A stretch of 64,000 nt of DNA from Ochotona curzoniae (GCF_017591425.1 NW_024466599.1:58727501-58791500), one strand, 5' to 3'; shown: positions 47,640 through 57,998, counted from the stretch's first letter. Notes: generated by a model not told the origin, from the sequence alone. Translations and numbers: made by a program.

Positions 47640-47935
47640 AGAGGTTTATTTATTTATCTGAGAGACACAGAGATGAGAGAGAGTAAGCACACAATTCTAC
47701 CCCTTAATTCACTTCCAAAATGCATGCAATGGCTAGACACCAGGTCAGTGCTAGACCCAGGAGCCAGGACTCAATCTTTCAGAGACCACCTCTAAAGCCA
47801 TCACCATTAATTCCTACATCTGCATTAACAGGAAGCCAGAGACTGGAGCCAGATCCAGGAATCAAATTCAGGTACTCTATTGTGGGTCACAGGCCTCTTC
47901 GTTGGCATCTTAACTCCTGTGCCCTTGAATTGCTT
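47640..47935 (-). mobile_element. Old CSINE copy
   Basis: Minus-strand: 'gaggtttatttatttatctgagagacacagagatgagagagag', 'ttcacttccaaaatgc', 'gacccaggagccaggactcaatc', 'ctgcattaacaggaagccagagactggagcc', and 'ggcatcttaactcctgtgccc' at the head. Confidence 0.78.
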
Positions 47936-48185
47936 TTAATGAATCTTTAACAACTTAATATATTATTTAATGCAATGCTTGGAAGGCCCTTGTTTCCTGC
48001 TGTACACATTAAACATGACAGTTTTTATAATTAACATGTACAATTTGAGATGTCGAGATTTTCTCCTTATTTTTCTAAGATTTTCTTTATGGTGTTTGAC
48101 ATTGATTCATTTTAATCATGCATTCACGGATTTCTCTGGGTTTAGCCTCATATTATGTTTACTTCCAAGTTTAGAATTTCAGGAT

Positions 48186-48256
48186 TTGGGAACCAGCTTT
48201 GTGGCTTGGTGGGTAGAGCAGACACCTGTGACACCAGCATCCCATTTGAGCCACTG
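48186..48256 (+). mobile_element. CSINE head fragment
   Basis: 'gggaaccagctttgtggcttggtgggtagagcagacacctgtgacaccagcatcccatttgagcc' is the tRNA-like head and CATATGGG region of an old copy. The remainder is deleted. Confidence 0.6.
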
Positions 48257-48733
48257 ATAGAAAAGGGGACTAAACACAAGGTGAGAACATAGGGCTAGTG
48301 TGAGGCTGCAAAGGATGAATGAATGGTGAGAGGGCTCTAAATTCCCACATAACCATCTGATGGATAAAGTCCACTAGGTGCATATGATGTGCATATTTAT
48401 AATGATCAGACTCTTCATAGAGCACTGGCTGTCAATCCTTTTCAAGGAATTAGTAGCATTCATGAGACTCATTGAGCTACTCGTTTTTCCCTGGAATCAA
48501 GGAAATGGTTTCCATGAGAAATGTGTGAAAAATTGAGAACTGTAACAAATCTTCATTGCCACTGGATCTAAAGGGAAACTAACGCAAATACTGCATTGAT
48601 AGTAAGCCAGGAACATTAATGTGGTTGAAGGAAAATCTGCTCATTAAAAAATGTATGTACTCACATGTGATGCTTCAACTTTTCTCAAAGCATTTTTATC
48701 CACAAGTTTGAAGATTTTGAAATTTACCAACTT
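48257..48733. other. Unique noncoding DNA
   Basis: Nothing recognised. Confidence 0.4.
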
Positions 48734-49038
48734 GTGGCCCATTGCAATGTCTCATTGGCTAAATCCTCACCTTGCAAGCACTGGGTCCATTACTGCCACT
48801 GGTCAAAATCCTGGCTGCTCCACGTTCAAATCACCTCCCTACTTATGACCTGGGGAAACAATATAATACAACCCTGCACCTGGGTGGGAGACCCAGAAGA
48901 AGCTCCTGGTTCCAGGCTTTGGATCAACTCAGCTCTGACCATAGCAGTCATCAGGAGAGTGAACCAGCAGATGGAAAATCTTCATCTCTGTCTCTCCTTC
49001 TCTCTATAAATCTGATTTGCTTCTTCAACTTAAAAGTA
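48734..49038 (+). mobile_element. CSINE copy, diverged
   Basis: Plus-strand: 'tggcccattgcaatgtctcattggctaaatcctcaccttgcaagcactgg', 'ctggctgctccacgttc', 'ctgcacctgggtgggagaccc', 'agagtgaaccagcagatgg', 'tctctccttctctctataaatctg'. The tail is lost. Confidence 0.8.
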
Positions 49039-50464
49039 GTAACTTCTTTACAGGATGAGTGCTAATAAAAGCAAACTCTGAATTTTATCCCTAAACTCTT
49101 TTTTGTTAAGTCATTTTCCTAAAGGTCAAAATTGCAGTGGAGTTACCCGGGTTCAAGGCTATTCATCTGCAGTAGATAAGTAAGGCATTTTCTTGGCAAT
49201 CCCTATGCATGGTACACAGTTGGGCCATCCCATGTTAACAAGCCTTTTCCTCTGCACATTCATTGGACATTAACTACTGGTAGACAGGATCTCACTTCTA
49301 TCCACACATCTCATATAACCCTGATGCAAGGAGTTCAGAATGAATGTGCAACATATTGCCAAGAGGAGAATGTGTCAAAAACACAGAATCAAATATTCTT
49401 GCAAGCACAGGGGCCTCATGTTTTGGCAGTTTTCTGTTTGAGCACTACAACATGCATCTGCCAGCTGGAAGAGCTTCTCGTCTGTAGTCAGTCATGAAAC
49501 AGTGGGCTGCTTTGAGCCATCATGTAATGACTGGTTGAAATTTCTTCACAACTGGAAATGAGCCTTCCTATTTTGTTCCCAGGACAGGAACCTGGGACCA
49601 AAGCCTAGAAGAGAGTAGCTAACCATTGAGCTAAACTATGATCTCCCCTGGATCTGGCCTGAATGGTGAGATGTTGAAATGAAACACAGCTATCATGCAG
49701 ACTATTTGAATACACCAAGAGACTGGTTCTAGAGACAGGAAGCATGACATGGGGCACAGATTGTCTCAATAGCCTCACATATGTCACAGACATAGCATCC
49801 TTCACCTGCTACCTGCTCTTCAGGTAACTAAGCAAAGGACTTAGATGGAAGAAAGATAAGGGGAAGGGTTTTTAGCAGGAATACTGCTTGGAAAAAAGCA
49901 ACACCAAACAGCTGGATTGATATTTATTTGCCATGTTAATTTCCAAGAAGCATTCTGCAAATATTTTATACCAAAGCAAGTGTTAGAAAATTCCAGAAAA
50001 TTTGTAAATAATTTCTGAAAATCCTGTTCCTTCATCCTTTATTTTACAATCTTTGCATATATATTTGCTGTGAGATTTTGCATGTTTGTTTCTAAGTAGA
50101 AAAAAGAAACATTAATGTAATGCCCAACTCTAATTTTTTTTCAAAAAACAAAAAGACTCCATACTACACTTAGTTAAAATCCATTAGGCAAATCAATAGT
50201 GGCACAGGTTTGCAAAAAAAAAAAAAAAAGCATGGATTGAAACTGAGTAGGAATGTTCTCTTTTATGTTTTAGATTTTTATTAATTTACATTATTAAGCT
50301 TTCACTTATAGTAGGTTTCTAGTGGAGCTAATTATCAACTATCTAATTGTAGAGTTTAAAAAATGGGATATTACTAACAGGAAAGACAAACTAGTAAAAA
50401 TTTAAAAAGCAATCTTAAAGCAAAGACATTAAAGACATTAATTTTTTTATAGAAAAAGCCACAA
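49039..50464. other. Unique noncoding DNA with a tRNA-like segment
   Basis: No interspersed repeat recognised apart from the tRNA-like segment at about 49570-49643 and an A run of 18 or so at 50213-50229. Confidence 0.4.
49570..49643 (-). other. tRNA-like segment, possible tRNA pseudogene
   Basis: On the minus strand, a box-A-like TAGCTCAATGGT (49622-49633) precedes a box-B-like GGTTCCTGTCC (49582-49592) at tRNA-like spacing. The T arm folds as CCAGG-TTCCTGT-CCTGG, a perfect 5-bp stem around a 7-base loop. The normally invariant A of the loop is G. No matching acceptor stem is evident and I cannot assign an anticodon. It could be a decayed tRNA pseudogene, a fragment of a tRNA-derived SINE, or chance. 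Confidence 0.3.
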
Positions 50465-50994
50465 ATATTATGGAAAAACAGAATTTCGAAGATGACAGAA
50501 GGATAATCAAGACGGCAGAATACAGTAAGGACACGTTGGAGAAATACTAGCTAGTGTAGGACACAGATGGAGAAATATTAGCTAGTGTGAAGCGGAGAGG
50601 CAGAGAGGGCACATTCCAGGAAATAGGATAGGACAGAACAACAGCAGAGGGGTACCTAGAGACTGACAGACACAGGAAAACAGCGAAAACAATGGTGTGG
50701 TGTTGCAGTGACCCATATTCAGTGGCATTTAGTGAGCAGTAATCTGAATTGCAACAGCAGCTGGAACTCCATCAGCAACCAGGTGGGAAGGGACATTCAC
50801 CAGAAGCTCAGGAGGTAAACCCAGACAAAGAACAGCCCATCTTGCTGGTATGTTTCATTAGGCTAGGAGCAGAGACAGAGTAGCAGGTCCCAGATGGTTG
50901 GTGTGGATACAGGGTGGGTTTTACAGCCCTGTCCGCCCCCTAGAGCCAACTTAAGCGCCATTTTGTTTAAGGAGGCAAAGGCTATGGACAGTAC
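50465..50994 (+). other. L1 5'-UTR-like leader
   Basis: G/A-rich sequence directly upstream of ORF1. A duplicated block 'ggagaaata.tagctagtgt' appears at about 50540-50588. It lacks a coding frame and has the position and composition of an L1 5' UTR. A promoter role is by analogy only. Confidence 0.55.
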
Positions 50995-51755
50995 ATGAAA
51001 GTTGATATATCAGAAATGAAAAATATAGTGGGGCAAATTAGAAGTACAATGGAGAGTCTCCAAAATAGAATGAAACAAGCAGAAGAAAGAATCTCAGAAC
51101 TGGAAGATATTTCATGTCACAATAGGAAAACAAAAAGGTGTAGGCAGAGCTGGATCAAGCTAAAAAAAAAATCCAAGAATTGAAAGACAGTATTAAAATG
51201 CCAAATATAAAAGTTATGGCAGTCCCAGAAGGTGCAGAAAGAGCAGCTGGGTTTACAAATGTATTTAATGAAAGAATAAAGGAAATTTTCCCTAATCTAG
51301 AATTAGGAAAGAATTAGGAAAGAATTGGGAAACAACATCCAGGAGGGGAATAAAACTCCCAACAGGTTTGACCAAAAGCAATCTTTACCACGGCACATGA
51401 TCGTTAAGCTCTCTTCAATCAAACATAAGAAAAGATTCTTAAATGTGCATGCGAAAAAAAATCAACTGACATATAAAGGAATGCCAATTAAACTCACAGC
51501 TGATCTTTCACAGGAAACTCTACAGGCAAGAAGAGAATGGACTGGCATATTCCAGATTCTAGATGCAATTGTTGGCCCAGGATAATGTACCCAGCAAAAC
51601 TTTCCTTTGTCTTTGAAAATGAAATAAAATTCTTCCATGGTAAACAGAAGTTAAAAGAACATGCCTTTTCCAAACTTGTCCTACAAACGATACTTGAAGA
51701 TGTTCTCTTGACAGAGAAGAGGAATAACACCCACCAAAACCAAAGGCAAATGTGA
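50995..51755 (+). pseudogene. L1 ORF1 (nucleic-acid chaperone) pseudogene
   Basis: ORF1p normally forms coiled-coil trimers that coat L1 RNA. Here the coiled-coil part is visible (MKNIVGQIRSTMESLQNRMK and EERISELEDIS). It is followed by the RRM start (SIKMPNIKVMAVPEGAE) and its end (PNLEL), then the C-terminal domain (TPNRFDQKQ, PRHMIVKLSSIK, ETLQARREWTGIFQILD, YPAKLSF, KQKLKEHAFSK and NNTHQNQRQM). At least three frame changes break it. One is at a run of ten A (51162-51171). One is at an 11-bp GAATTAGGAAA tandem triplication (51300-51332). One is near 51555-51590, just before YPAKLSF. The N-terminus before the coiled coil is not evident. It cannot encode full-length ORF1p. Confidence 0.9.
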
Positions 51756-51813
51756 AGAACATCCCAGTAAAATAACAACAGAAGACTAAATCTATCAACA
51801 ACCCATTGCTAAA

Positions 51814-51975
51814 ATGACAGGACCAAATTACTACCCATTCATATTAACCTTGAATGTAAATGGTTTAAAGTTATCAACCAAATGTCACAGATTAATAGAC
51901 TTGATTAAAAAATAAAACCCATCTGTTTGTGGCTTACAGGGACATATTCCAGCAACAAAGATTAGCAGAAACTAT
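51814..51975 (+). pseudogene. L1 ORF2 start (endonuclease N-terminus), truncated
   Basis: ATG at 51814 opens MTGPNYYPFILTLNVNGL, which matches the start of the L1 ORF2 endonuclease domain. LIKK then meets a stop (TAA in 'aaaaaataaaacc'). The homology continues for a few codons (the 'SVCCLQ'-like region has decayed) and breaks off at the poly-T at about 51970. The catalytic glutamate region and everything downstream are missing in this orientation. Confidence 0.8.
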
Positions 51976-52250
51976 ATCTCATGGGTTTTTTTTTAAGTTT
52001 CATCTCTTTAAAACAGTTTCTTCCTCATTAAATTCTTTACTGATTCATAGATCATACAGTAGCATTATTTTCTTCAAGAAGGTTCTTGATTTTCATTTCT
52101 TTTCATTTCTTCAGCGACACATTAGTCATTCAGTTATTTAACCTCATGGCATTGTTAATTTCTTTTTTTTTTTTCCTGTTGCTGATTTTCTTTTGTGTCT
52201 TTTCATTTAAGGGGATGTATAATAACTGCGTAATGGAGACTATCATATCC
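51975..52250 (-). mobile_element. Probable inverted L1 ORF2 segment
   Basis: The plus strand here resembles the reverse complement of a mid-ORF2 L1 region: 'acacattagtcattcagttatttaacctcatggcattgttaatttc' followed by T-rich 'cctgttgctgattttc'. A similar block ('gattcatagatcatacagtagcattattttcttcaag') lies just before it. Sense L1 pieces lie on both sides, so the middle is inverted relative to its flanks. Confidence 0.55.
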
Positions 52251-52261
52251 AGATATGAGAA

Positions 52262-52545
52262 AACAATGTAGCATGTATCTCTACTTTTATACCAAAGATG
52301 GACTCCCAATGAAACTGCTTGCTATATCTTGACAATAGGATGCTGGACTTTCTGCCACTGTCTATGCTTACAATGATGGACATACGACTGTGTATGAAGA
52401 ACTATACCATAGTAACAATATAGGGGAACTCAGTGAGAGGGGAGGGGGTTGGGAAGGGAGTAAGGGAAATCACAGGGCCTATGGAACTGTATCAGGAAAT
52501 GATGATAACAATTAAAAGAAGTAAAATAAAAAAGACTACAGAAAT
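52262..52545 (+). mobile_element. L1 3' UTR
   Basis: 'atgtatctctactt', 'gatggactcccaatgaaactgc', 'tatatcttgacaataggatgctggac', 'agtgagaggggagggggttgggaaggg' (the G-rich tract typical of L1 3' UTRs), 'cctatggaactgtatcagg', then an A-rich tail. It shares most of its block order with 20541-20825. Confidence 0.85.
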
Positions 52546-52550
52546 AAAAT

Positions 52551-54049
52551 CAGTTCAGTGTACATATTTCACAACCATGTAGAGAACAAGTATTTGGATA
52601 TGTGTTTTTCTAATATAAGTGAAGAGAAGAAAGAGGAACTGAAAAGAACAAGGCTTACACAGAAAGTTAAATATTAAAAAGTCATGAATCTGGATTTGGA
52701 AACATACCACTTCCACTATCCTATATCACTAGACACCTGACACACTGGAAAATAAACAACCTGCTATGTGCATGAAGAATCTTGAATCTCTGTGTGGAAA
52801 ACCTGCTAACAAAACAATAATAGATTCTACATGTGATAGTCCTATCAGCTCGGTAAAAGTCCATTTCATTTTGTGTTCAAAATTCTATAATACAGCTGAG
52901 AATTTCAGCTGCCTGTTTTTCCACTGCTGTGAGAGAACATGATTACGCAAAACCAGGGCTCAATCCACCTATTAATATCAATCTTTCAGGACTGTTCCAT
53001 GGTGTCATCTATCAGGGATAGCTGCTTGGTCTTTAACACAAGAGCCTCGGAGGACCAAAGGCTTATTACATTAATATGTTTCTGACCAATACTACCTTCT
53101 GTACTTATTCAGCTTAGCTTCAAAACCCAATTAAAATCTAATTTATCTGTTCTCTGGATTCTGAACACCATGTGGCAATGAATCCAACAGCCTTGTAGTA
53201 ACTACATTACTACACATTGTGCCCTAAGGCATTCTAGATAATACTTTTGAAAAGTTGGCAAGTGCCATTTAAAGCTAGTGTGGTTTCTTTGGAACTGCCT
53301 CCATGTTTACTTCAGGAACAAACGCTATGCCCTCACACAGAAAGGACATATTATAATTCTATTTCTATGATTCTACTCATAACGTATGTGCATAAATGTG
53401 AAGAAATAATTTTTTCTTTTACATTTTGAGTCATTTTCTAAAACAGCTATAGAGTACAATTTAATAATTACAAATCTCTCCAAAGACACAGATTCCACAG
53501 TGGATTCAAGTTTTCCTAATTGTTCTTAATCTACCTGTACGTATAAATGTTAAAATGAAAGATATGTTAATTTATGTCAACTGGAGTAAATCTGCATTAG
53601 TGTGCTTTTCCTCATCCAATTCCAGGCTTTGCATAAAAAAACTCCCATGACTTTGTACTAACTGAGTTTTAGAAATCAAGTCCTAGAACGTGTAGGCTTA
53701 CTGGAACAATTTTTTTGTCAATGCAAAGTCTGTTTGACATGGTGAAGCAGAAGTAAGCTCGTCCTTCCCTCCCGCTACTCCCTAGCCCCTACTCGGGGGA
53801 GAGCAGGCAGAAGAATTGAGGGCACTGCCATTTCTGAGGACCACCCATGGTGGTTCTATCATTCTCACATGTGTTATTCACATGTAACACCTGGGAATCA
53901 CAGGTTTGAATCTCACCAGGAAAACCATGTAATACAGGGCTGGAAGAAAGAGTATGAGAAAGCATCATGACTTAGAATTCCACCCTCTAATAGGTTAATA
54001 GAACAGATCTCTGAAGGCTTGCAGAGTATTTACAAAATAAAAGCAAATT
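52551..54049. other. Unique noncoding DNA
   Basis: No recognised interspersed repeat. A box-B-like 'ggtttgaatctc' near 53903 is discussed under rejected items. Confidence 0.4.
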
Positions 54050-54300
54050 AGGCTAGCAGTGGGTTAAGGCCCTTGGCAAGGCAGACATTCCATGTGGGAG
54101 CACCAGTTTGAATCCCAGCTGCTCTGCTTCCACCATCACGTGCCTGGGAAAGCAGCGGAAGTTTCCCTAAGGGTTTGGGCTCCTGCCACCCCATGTGGGA
54201 GACCTGAATGGAATTCCTGGCATCAGCCAGGCCCAGTCCCAGCTGCTGTTGCCATCTGGGAGCTGATCTCTCTGTTTTTCCCTCCAAACCACTCAGCCTT
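54050..54300 (+). mobile_element. Old CSINE copy
   Basis: Plus-strand: 'ggctagcagtgggttaaggcccttggcaaggcagacattccatgtgggagcaccagtttgaatcccagctgctctgcttcc', 'gtgcctgggaaagcagcgg', 'ccccatgtgggagacctgaatgg' and 'ctgttgccatctggg'. An AT microsatellite replaces the tail (54305-54350). Confidence 0.8.
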
Positions 54301-54409
54301 TTAAATACATATATATATACTTTTAAATATATGTACTTTAAATATAGATATTTAAAGTAAAGGCAAGCCCCTTTCCCATCAGCATTTTTCAAAAGCAATG
54401 TTAAAAACG

Positions 54410-54690
54410 GAATTTATTTGGTTGAGAGAGACACACTGAGCTCCATTCACCTGGGTCAGTCCCCAGATGGGTCCAACAGCCAGGGCTGGACAAGACTGAA
54501 CCTGGGAACCAGATTGCAACCCACAGATAAAAGGCACCAAGTCCTCGAGTCAATGCCCACTACTTTCTGCAAAACACATGAACAGGAAGAAAAAAAAATC
54601 AAGACCAGAACCAGGATGTGAACCCAGGGGCTCGGATGTGGAATTCAGGCATCTTAACCAATGTCTTAACCAGAGGCCAGATGTACTTCC
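54410..54690 (-). mobile_element. Old CSINE copy
   Basis: Minus-strand: 'gaatttatttggttgagagagacacactgagctcc', 'cagtccccagatgggtccaacagccagggctgg', 'gaaccaggatgtgaacccagggg' and 'ggcatcttaaccaatgtcttaaccagaggcc'. It faces the preceding copy tail to tail across about 110 bases of AT-rich DNA. Confidence 0.8.
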
Positions 54691-55944
54691 AAATGCAATC
54701 TATGATAAAACAGGCACAGGCCATGAAATCAAAGTGCACCACTTAGAAACTCGGTCCTCTGACAGGGTGCAAAATACAGTCTCTGCTTCTTATTTTTCCT
54801 TCAAGTCTCTCCAGTTGTTTCTAATCTCCTTTTATAAAAATTGCACACACAGGCTTCGGGCAGGCCTTGGTATCTGTGTAGCATTTAATTTCATTTTTAT
54901 GTTGCTGCGTTTATTTTTGTGGTTATCTTCTGCTTGATGACAAATGGCACTGATGTTCATTTCAAGGCACTGTAATATACCATTAACCTTGTAAATACAT
55001 GTGATTTCACAAGTGGAGGAATTTAGAGAAATATTGAGTTGTGGTAAGTGGGCACAGATAGGACCAAGAAAATCATAAATTCAAAAAGTGCAGTGGTACC
55101 CACGGAGTCCTGACTAAAACACCAGACTGTCTTTCCAGGTCAAACAGATCGGCTCCAGCTCACAAGCAGGCTGCTGTCTCAAATTTCGTATCTAAGCTTG
55201 CTATTTGGAACACTGGTGGTAGTGTCTACATAAAAGTGCCATATGTGATTGTTAGTTTTTCCAGCTAACCCAGAAAACCCCTACTTTGAATACAGCTGAA
55301 CTGGCTTACATTTTTATATATAGTAAAAAAAGATTTTTTAAAATAAAAAACTAATACTGATAATTAGGTAGACAACCGACAGAATGTTTCGAATGTTTGC
55401 TTTTGGGTGGGATTCAGATTTAATGACAGACAGGAGGTAGAGATTATAAAAAGATCCCTGAAGGTCAGCAGTATTATTCAGCAGATTTAATTTCATCTCT
55501 AACTGATAAGAAGTCCTTTCAGGGAAAGACTTAGCAGGCAGGATAACCAGAGTGGTGTTTCAGTGGCTTTTAAAAAGTTTTATCTAAAACCTTTCCATTT
55601 TTAGCTCCTACAACAACAAAAAAGGCACATAAAACAGAAGTGAAGAAAGGTGGGTGCAGGGAGTGCTGACAAAGGAAAGCTAACCAACTTCCCTCCGTAT
55701 CCTAGAATCTGACGTTTATGGAGTATTTTGTTTTTAGTAAGGGCTCCTGCCTTGTATACCTTTGTATAAGCTCCGTCCATGGAAAGACTGACACTTTGAG
55801 AACAATGAAGTTGTAGGAATACAAAAAGAGTTGTTAGCTCAGGATCTGCCAGGAATGTCCCTGGACAATCTTGTGGAAGCTTCTACAAGGGAGGGTGGGA
55901 CAGAGGATACAAACCCAGAAACGGGCTCTTGGCGACCCCGGACA
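54691..55944. other. Unique noncoding DNA
   Basis: No recognised element. CpG density rises towards the CTCF-like site at its right edge. Confidence 0.4.
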
Positions 55945-55963
55945 CAGCCGCTAGGTGGCGCCA
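55945..55963 (+). promoter_or_regulatory. Strong CTCF-like motif
   Basis: CAGCCGCTAGGTGGCGCCA matches the CTCF consensus (C-C-[AG]-C-[CT]-A-G-[AG]-[GT]-G-G-C-G-C). It lies in a small CpG-rich patch (55925-56030) within AT-rich DNA and carries several CpGs of its own, suggesting it is kept unmethylated or selected. Occupancy is inferred. Confidence 0.65.
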
Positions 55964-56494
55964 GCAGAAGGGTCAGCGAGGACAGCAGCCGAGCCAAGGA
56001 GTGGGGAAGGCGAGGGGAAATGCGGACACGAGGACATTTTCACTAGTCCAAGTTGAGGAGCTGAGCAAATTACATGACACCGTGCACTGTAACTCGGCTG
56101 CACTCTTATAAAGCATGCTTCTTTCAAAATCGATCACCGCTGAAAATCTTCTTGAGGAATACCCAATAGGAGGAAAAGAAATGCTCCAACGTGGCACAAA
56201 TTCTCCTCTCTACCCGTCCCCCCAACCCAAAAGGCGCTGAAAAATACTGAGGAAACTAACCCTGCCGCTTGGCGGGAGAGGACTGTAAACAAATGTTTCT
56301 TTCCATAGTGTTTATATTACCTTGGATCAAGATTACAATCCTTGTAAACATTTTGAATTTGGTATCATGTTAGAAATCCCGAAACGAATGAAAACAAAAC
56401 TTCCATTTTATTGATTACAAAATCTCTTCTTTGCCACTCTACGAGTTCAGCATGCAGACAGCTTAATTATGCAGCAAAGATTACAGCGTGCAAG

Positions 56495-56513
56495 TCTGCC
56501 CTCTGCTGGTGCA
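56495..56513 (-). promoter_or_regulatory. CTCF-like motif, reverse orientation
   Basis: On the minus strand the bases read TGCACCAGCAGAGGGCAGA, with the CCAGCAGAGGGCAG core of the CTCF consensus. It faces the plus-strand motif 550 bases to the left, so the two are convergent. Confidence 0.6.
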
Positions 56514-56517
56514 CAGC

Positions 56518-56545
56518 TTTTTTCTTTTTTTTTTTTTTTTTTTTT
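56518..56545. repeat. Poly-T run
   Basis: About 26 T with one C, ending TTTTTGCTCG. No SINE body is attached on either side. Confidence 0.95.
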
Positions 56546-56611
56546 GCTCGTCCAGAGAAAGGAGATGCATTTGATTCTGATCTCAAGAACTCAGTAAATA
56601 AACAGGACTGA

Positions 56612-56632
56612 GCTAAATAAATAAATAAATAA
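56612..56632 (+). repeat. (AAAT)n microsatellite
   Basis: About five TAAA units. Confidence 0.85.
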
Positions 56633-57197
56633 GGAGCTCTCCACCACCATACAGGATGTATTATTAAGCACCCATCAGGATCTGTCAATATTTTCTCATT
56701 CTTGGGAGAATAATCAACGAAACCATTTTTAGAAGAGCAAATTGCAAAAGGTGGTCATTTCCCATAGCAACTGGGCTTCCACAGTCTTTATATAACTACA
56801 GTGAAGCAAGAAGTCTGCATTTCCATGGTATTTAACATTGACAACTTCCCCTGGACCCTGAACAAAGCAGGCCATATTGGAATGAATGATCATGAGATCA
56901 ACTAAATTCAGGTCTCAGAAAAATCAATGACAGGCTCTCCTGGGAGTGTGTGGCTCTGAAATGGGGGCAACTGTGCCCAGGGACATCTGAGCCAAGTATA
57001 CATACACTGTATTTTTTTCTTTTCCTTTTTAAAACCTTTTTGGAATTTGAAATTACTTCCAAAAAAGAGGGAGATTTTCAGTGGGGAGGAGAGCCAAAGA
57101 TAAAGGGTTCCAGGCAAATGGCTGGTTTGCCTCGGTGTGACTTCAGAGCGGACAATCTGCATTTCTTGAACCCCCCTTCCTCACCTGGGAAGCAGAG
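56633..57197. other. Unique noncoding DNA
   Basis: No recognised element. An open frame at 56950-57432 runs through the following minisatellite and has no recognisable domain. Confidence 0.4.
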
Positions 57198-57340
57198 GCA
57201 GGGATGGTCAGCAGGGATGGTCAGCAGGGATGGTCAGCAGGGATGGTCGGCAGGGATGGTCAGCAGGGATGGTCGGCAGGGATGGTCAGCAGGGATGGTC
57301 GGCAGGGATGGTCGGCAGGGATGGTCAGCAGGGATAGTCA
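57198..57340 (+). repeat. 13-bp minisatellite, exactly 11 units
   Basis: The unit GCAGGGATGGTCA/G is repeated 11 times with no length variation. The last base of each unit follows the pattern A A A G A G A G G A, and the final unit (GCAGGGATAGTCA) has one internal G-to-A change. The alternation in units 4-8 suggests a 26-bp higher-order step. Because 13 is not a multiple of three, all three frames translate into related GWSAG/MVSRDG repeats. Confidence 0.97.
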
Positions 57341-57584
57341 GCCTGCTGTGGCTTTCACCACTGAGGTCGTCAGCTGGAGAAGGCTGGCTCCCCCGAGAAG
57401 TGCTCCTTCTGCTCTTCCACTCTGACAAATAGCAAACAGACCCAAGTGCCCATTCCTAACTTAAGAAGCACCTAAAGTGCACTCCACATCTCAAAGAACT
57501 TTTAGGATTCCCTTATACAGCCATCTGACATTCTTGTTAGAAACACTGTCCCAACATTTACACACATCTTCTTAAAAAACTGTT

Positions 57585-57885
57585 AACGTACTCATTAATT
57601 AATTTGAAAGGAAGAAGAGAGAACGCAAGCTCCTGTTTGCTGGTTTACATCCCAAATGCCAGCACACTGCTGGATCACCTGGAAATCAAGATCTGAGAAC
57701 CCAATCCACATCTCCAACATGGTTAGCAGGGATCAAAACACTCCAGCCATCCACTGCTCCCTCCGGGACAGCACCTTAGCAGGAAACAGAAGCAGAAGTG
57801 GGGTTGGGACTTGAACCCAAGCAATTTAATACAGGATGCAGATTTGCTCCTTTCAGTAATGTGCCTGTGTCTGCACTGCAGGATG
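57585..57885 (-). mobile_element. Old CSINE copy
   Basis: Minus-strand: 'taatttgaaaggaagaagagagaacgc', 'gctggtttacatcccaaatgcc', 'gagaacccaatccacatctcc', 'ccatccactgctccctccgggacagcaccttagcaggaaac' and 'gggacttgaaccc' (reversed box B). Confidence 0.75.
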
Positions 57886-57968
57886 GGAGTGAAGTTGCGG
57901 TGTGCATTCTTCAGGTCCACCAAAGCATCACCTGTGTTTCCTTAGAAACAAAGGGAATCAGGACATAG

Positions 57969-57987
57969 TTTTCACCAGGGGGCAGCA
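57969..57987 (+). promoter_or_regulatory. Strong CTCF-like motif
   Basis: TTTTCACCAGGGGGCAGCA contains CACCAGGGGGCAGCA, which is essentially the CTCF core consensus. It sits between two SINE copies and outside both. Confidence 0.6.
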
Positions 57988-57998
57988 CCTGTTCAATG

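Larger units (their letters stand above)
50465..52550 (+). mobile_element. Rearranged L1 retrotransposon (about 2.1 kb instead of 6-7 kb)
   Basis: Components in order are: a 5'-UTR-like leader (50465-50994), a broken ORF1 (50995-51755), a short inter-ORF gap, the first about 50 codons of ORF2 (from 51814), a segment reading as inverted ORF2 (about 51975-52250), and a sense 3' UTR (52262-52540) ending in an A-rich tail. Most of ORF2, including the reverse transcriptase, is absent in sense orientation, so the copy cannot move by itself. The 3' UTR is clearly homologous to the fragment at 20541-20825. Confidence 0.85.

Noticed and set aside
51537..51755. Separate small gene downstream of L1 ORF1
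   Set aside because: YPAKLSF through HQNQRQM matches the normal C-terminal end of L1 ORF1p; it is the same pseudogene after a frameshift.
53826..53930. Possible tRNA (Val-like) from 'ggtggttctatcattctcac' and 'ggtttgaatctc'
   Set aside because: Box-B-like sequence is present, but the putative anticodon arm contains a duplicated 'tcacatgt' insertion and no acceptor stem pairs. It is weaker than the segment at 49570-49643.
56950..57432. 160-codon frame with GWSAGMVSRDG repeats, resembling a repetitive protein
   Set aside because: The repeats come from a 13-bp minisatellite read in all three frames in turn, with no domain, signal peptide or splice context.
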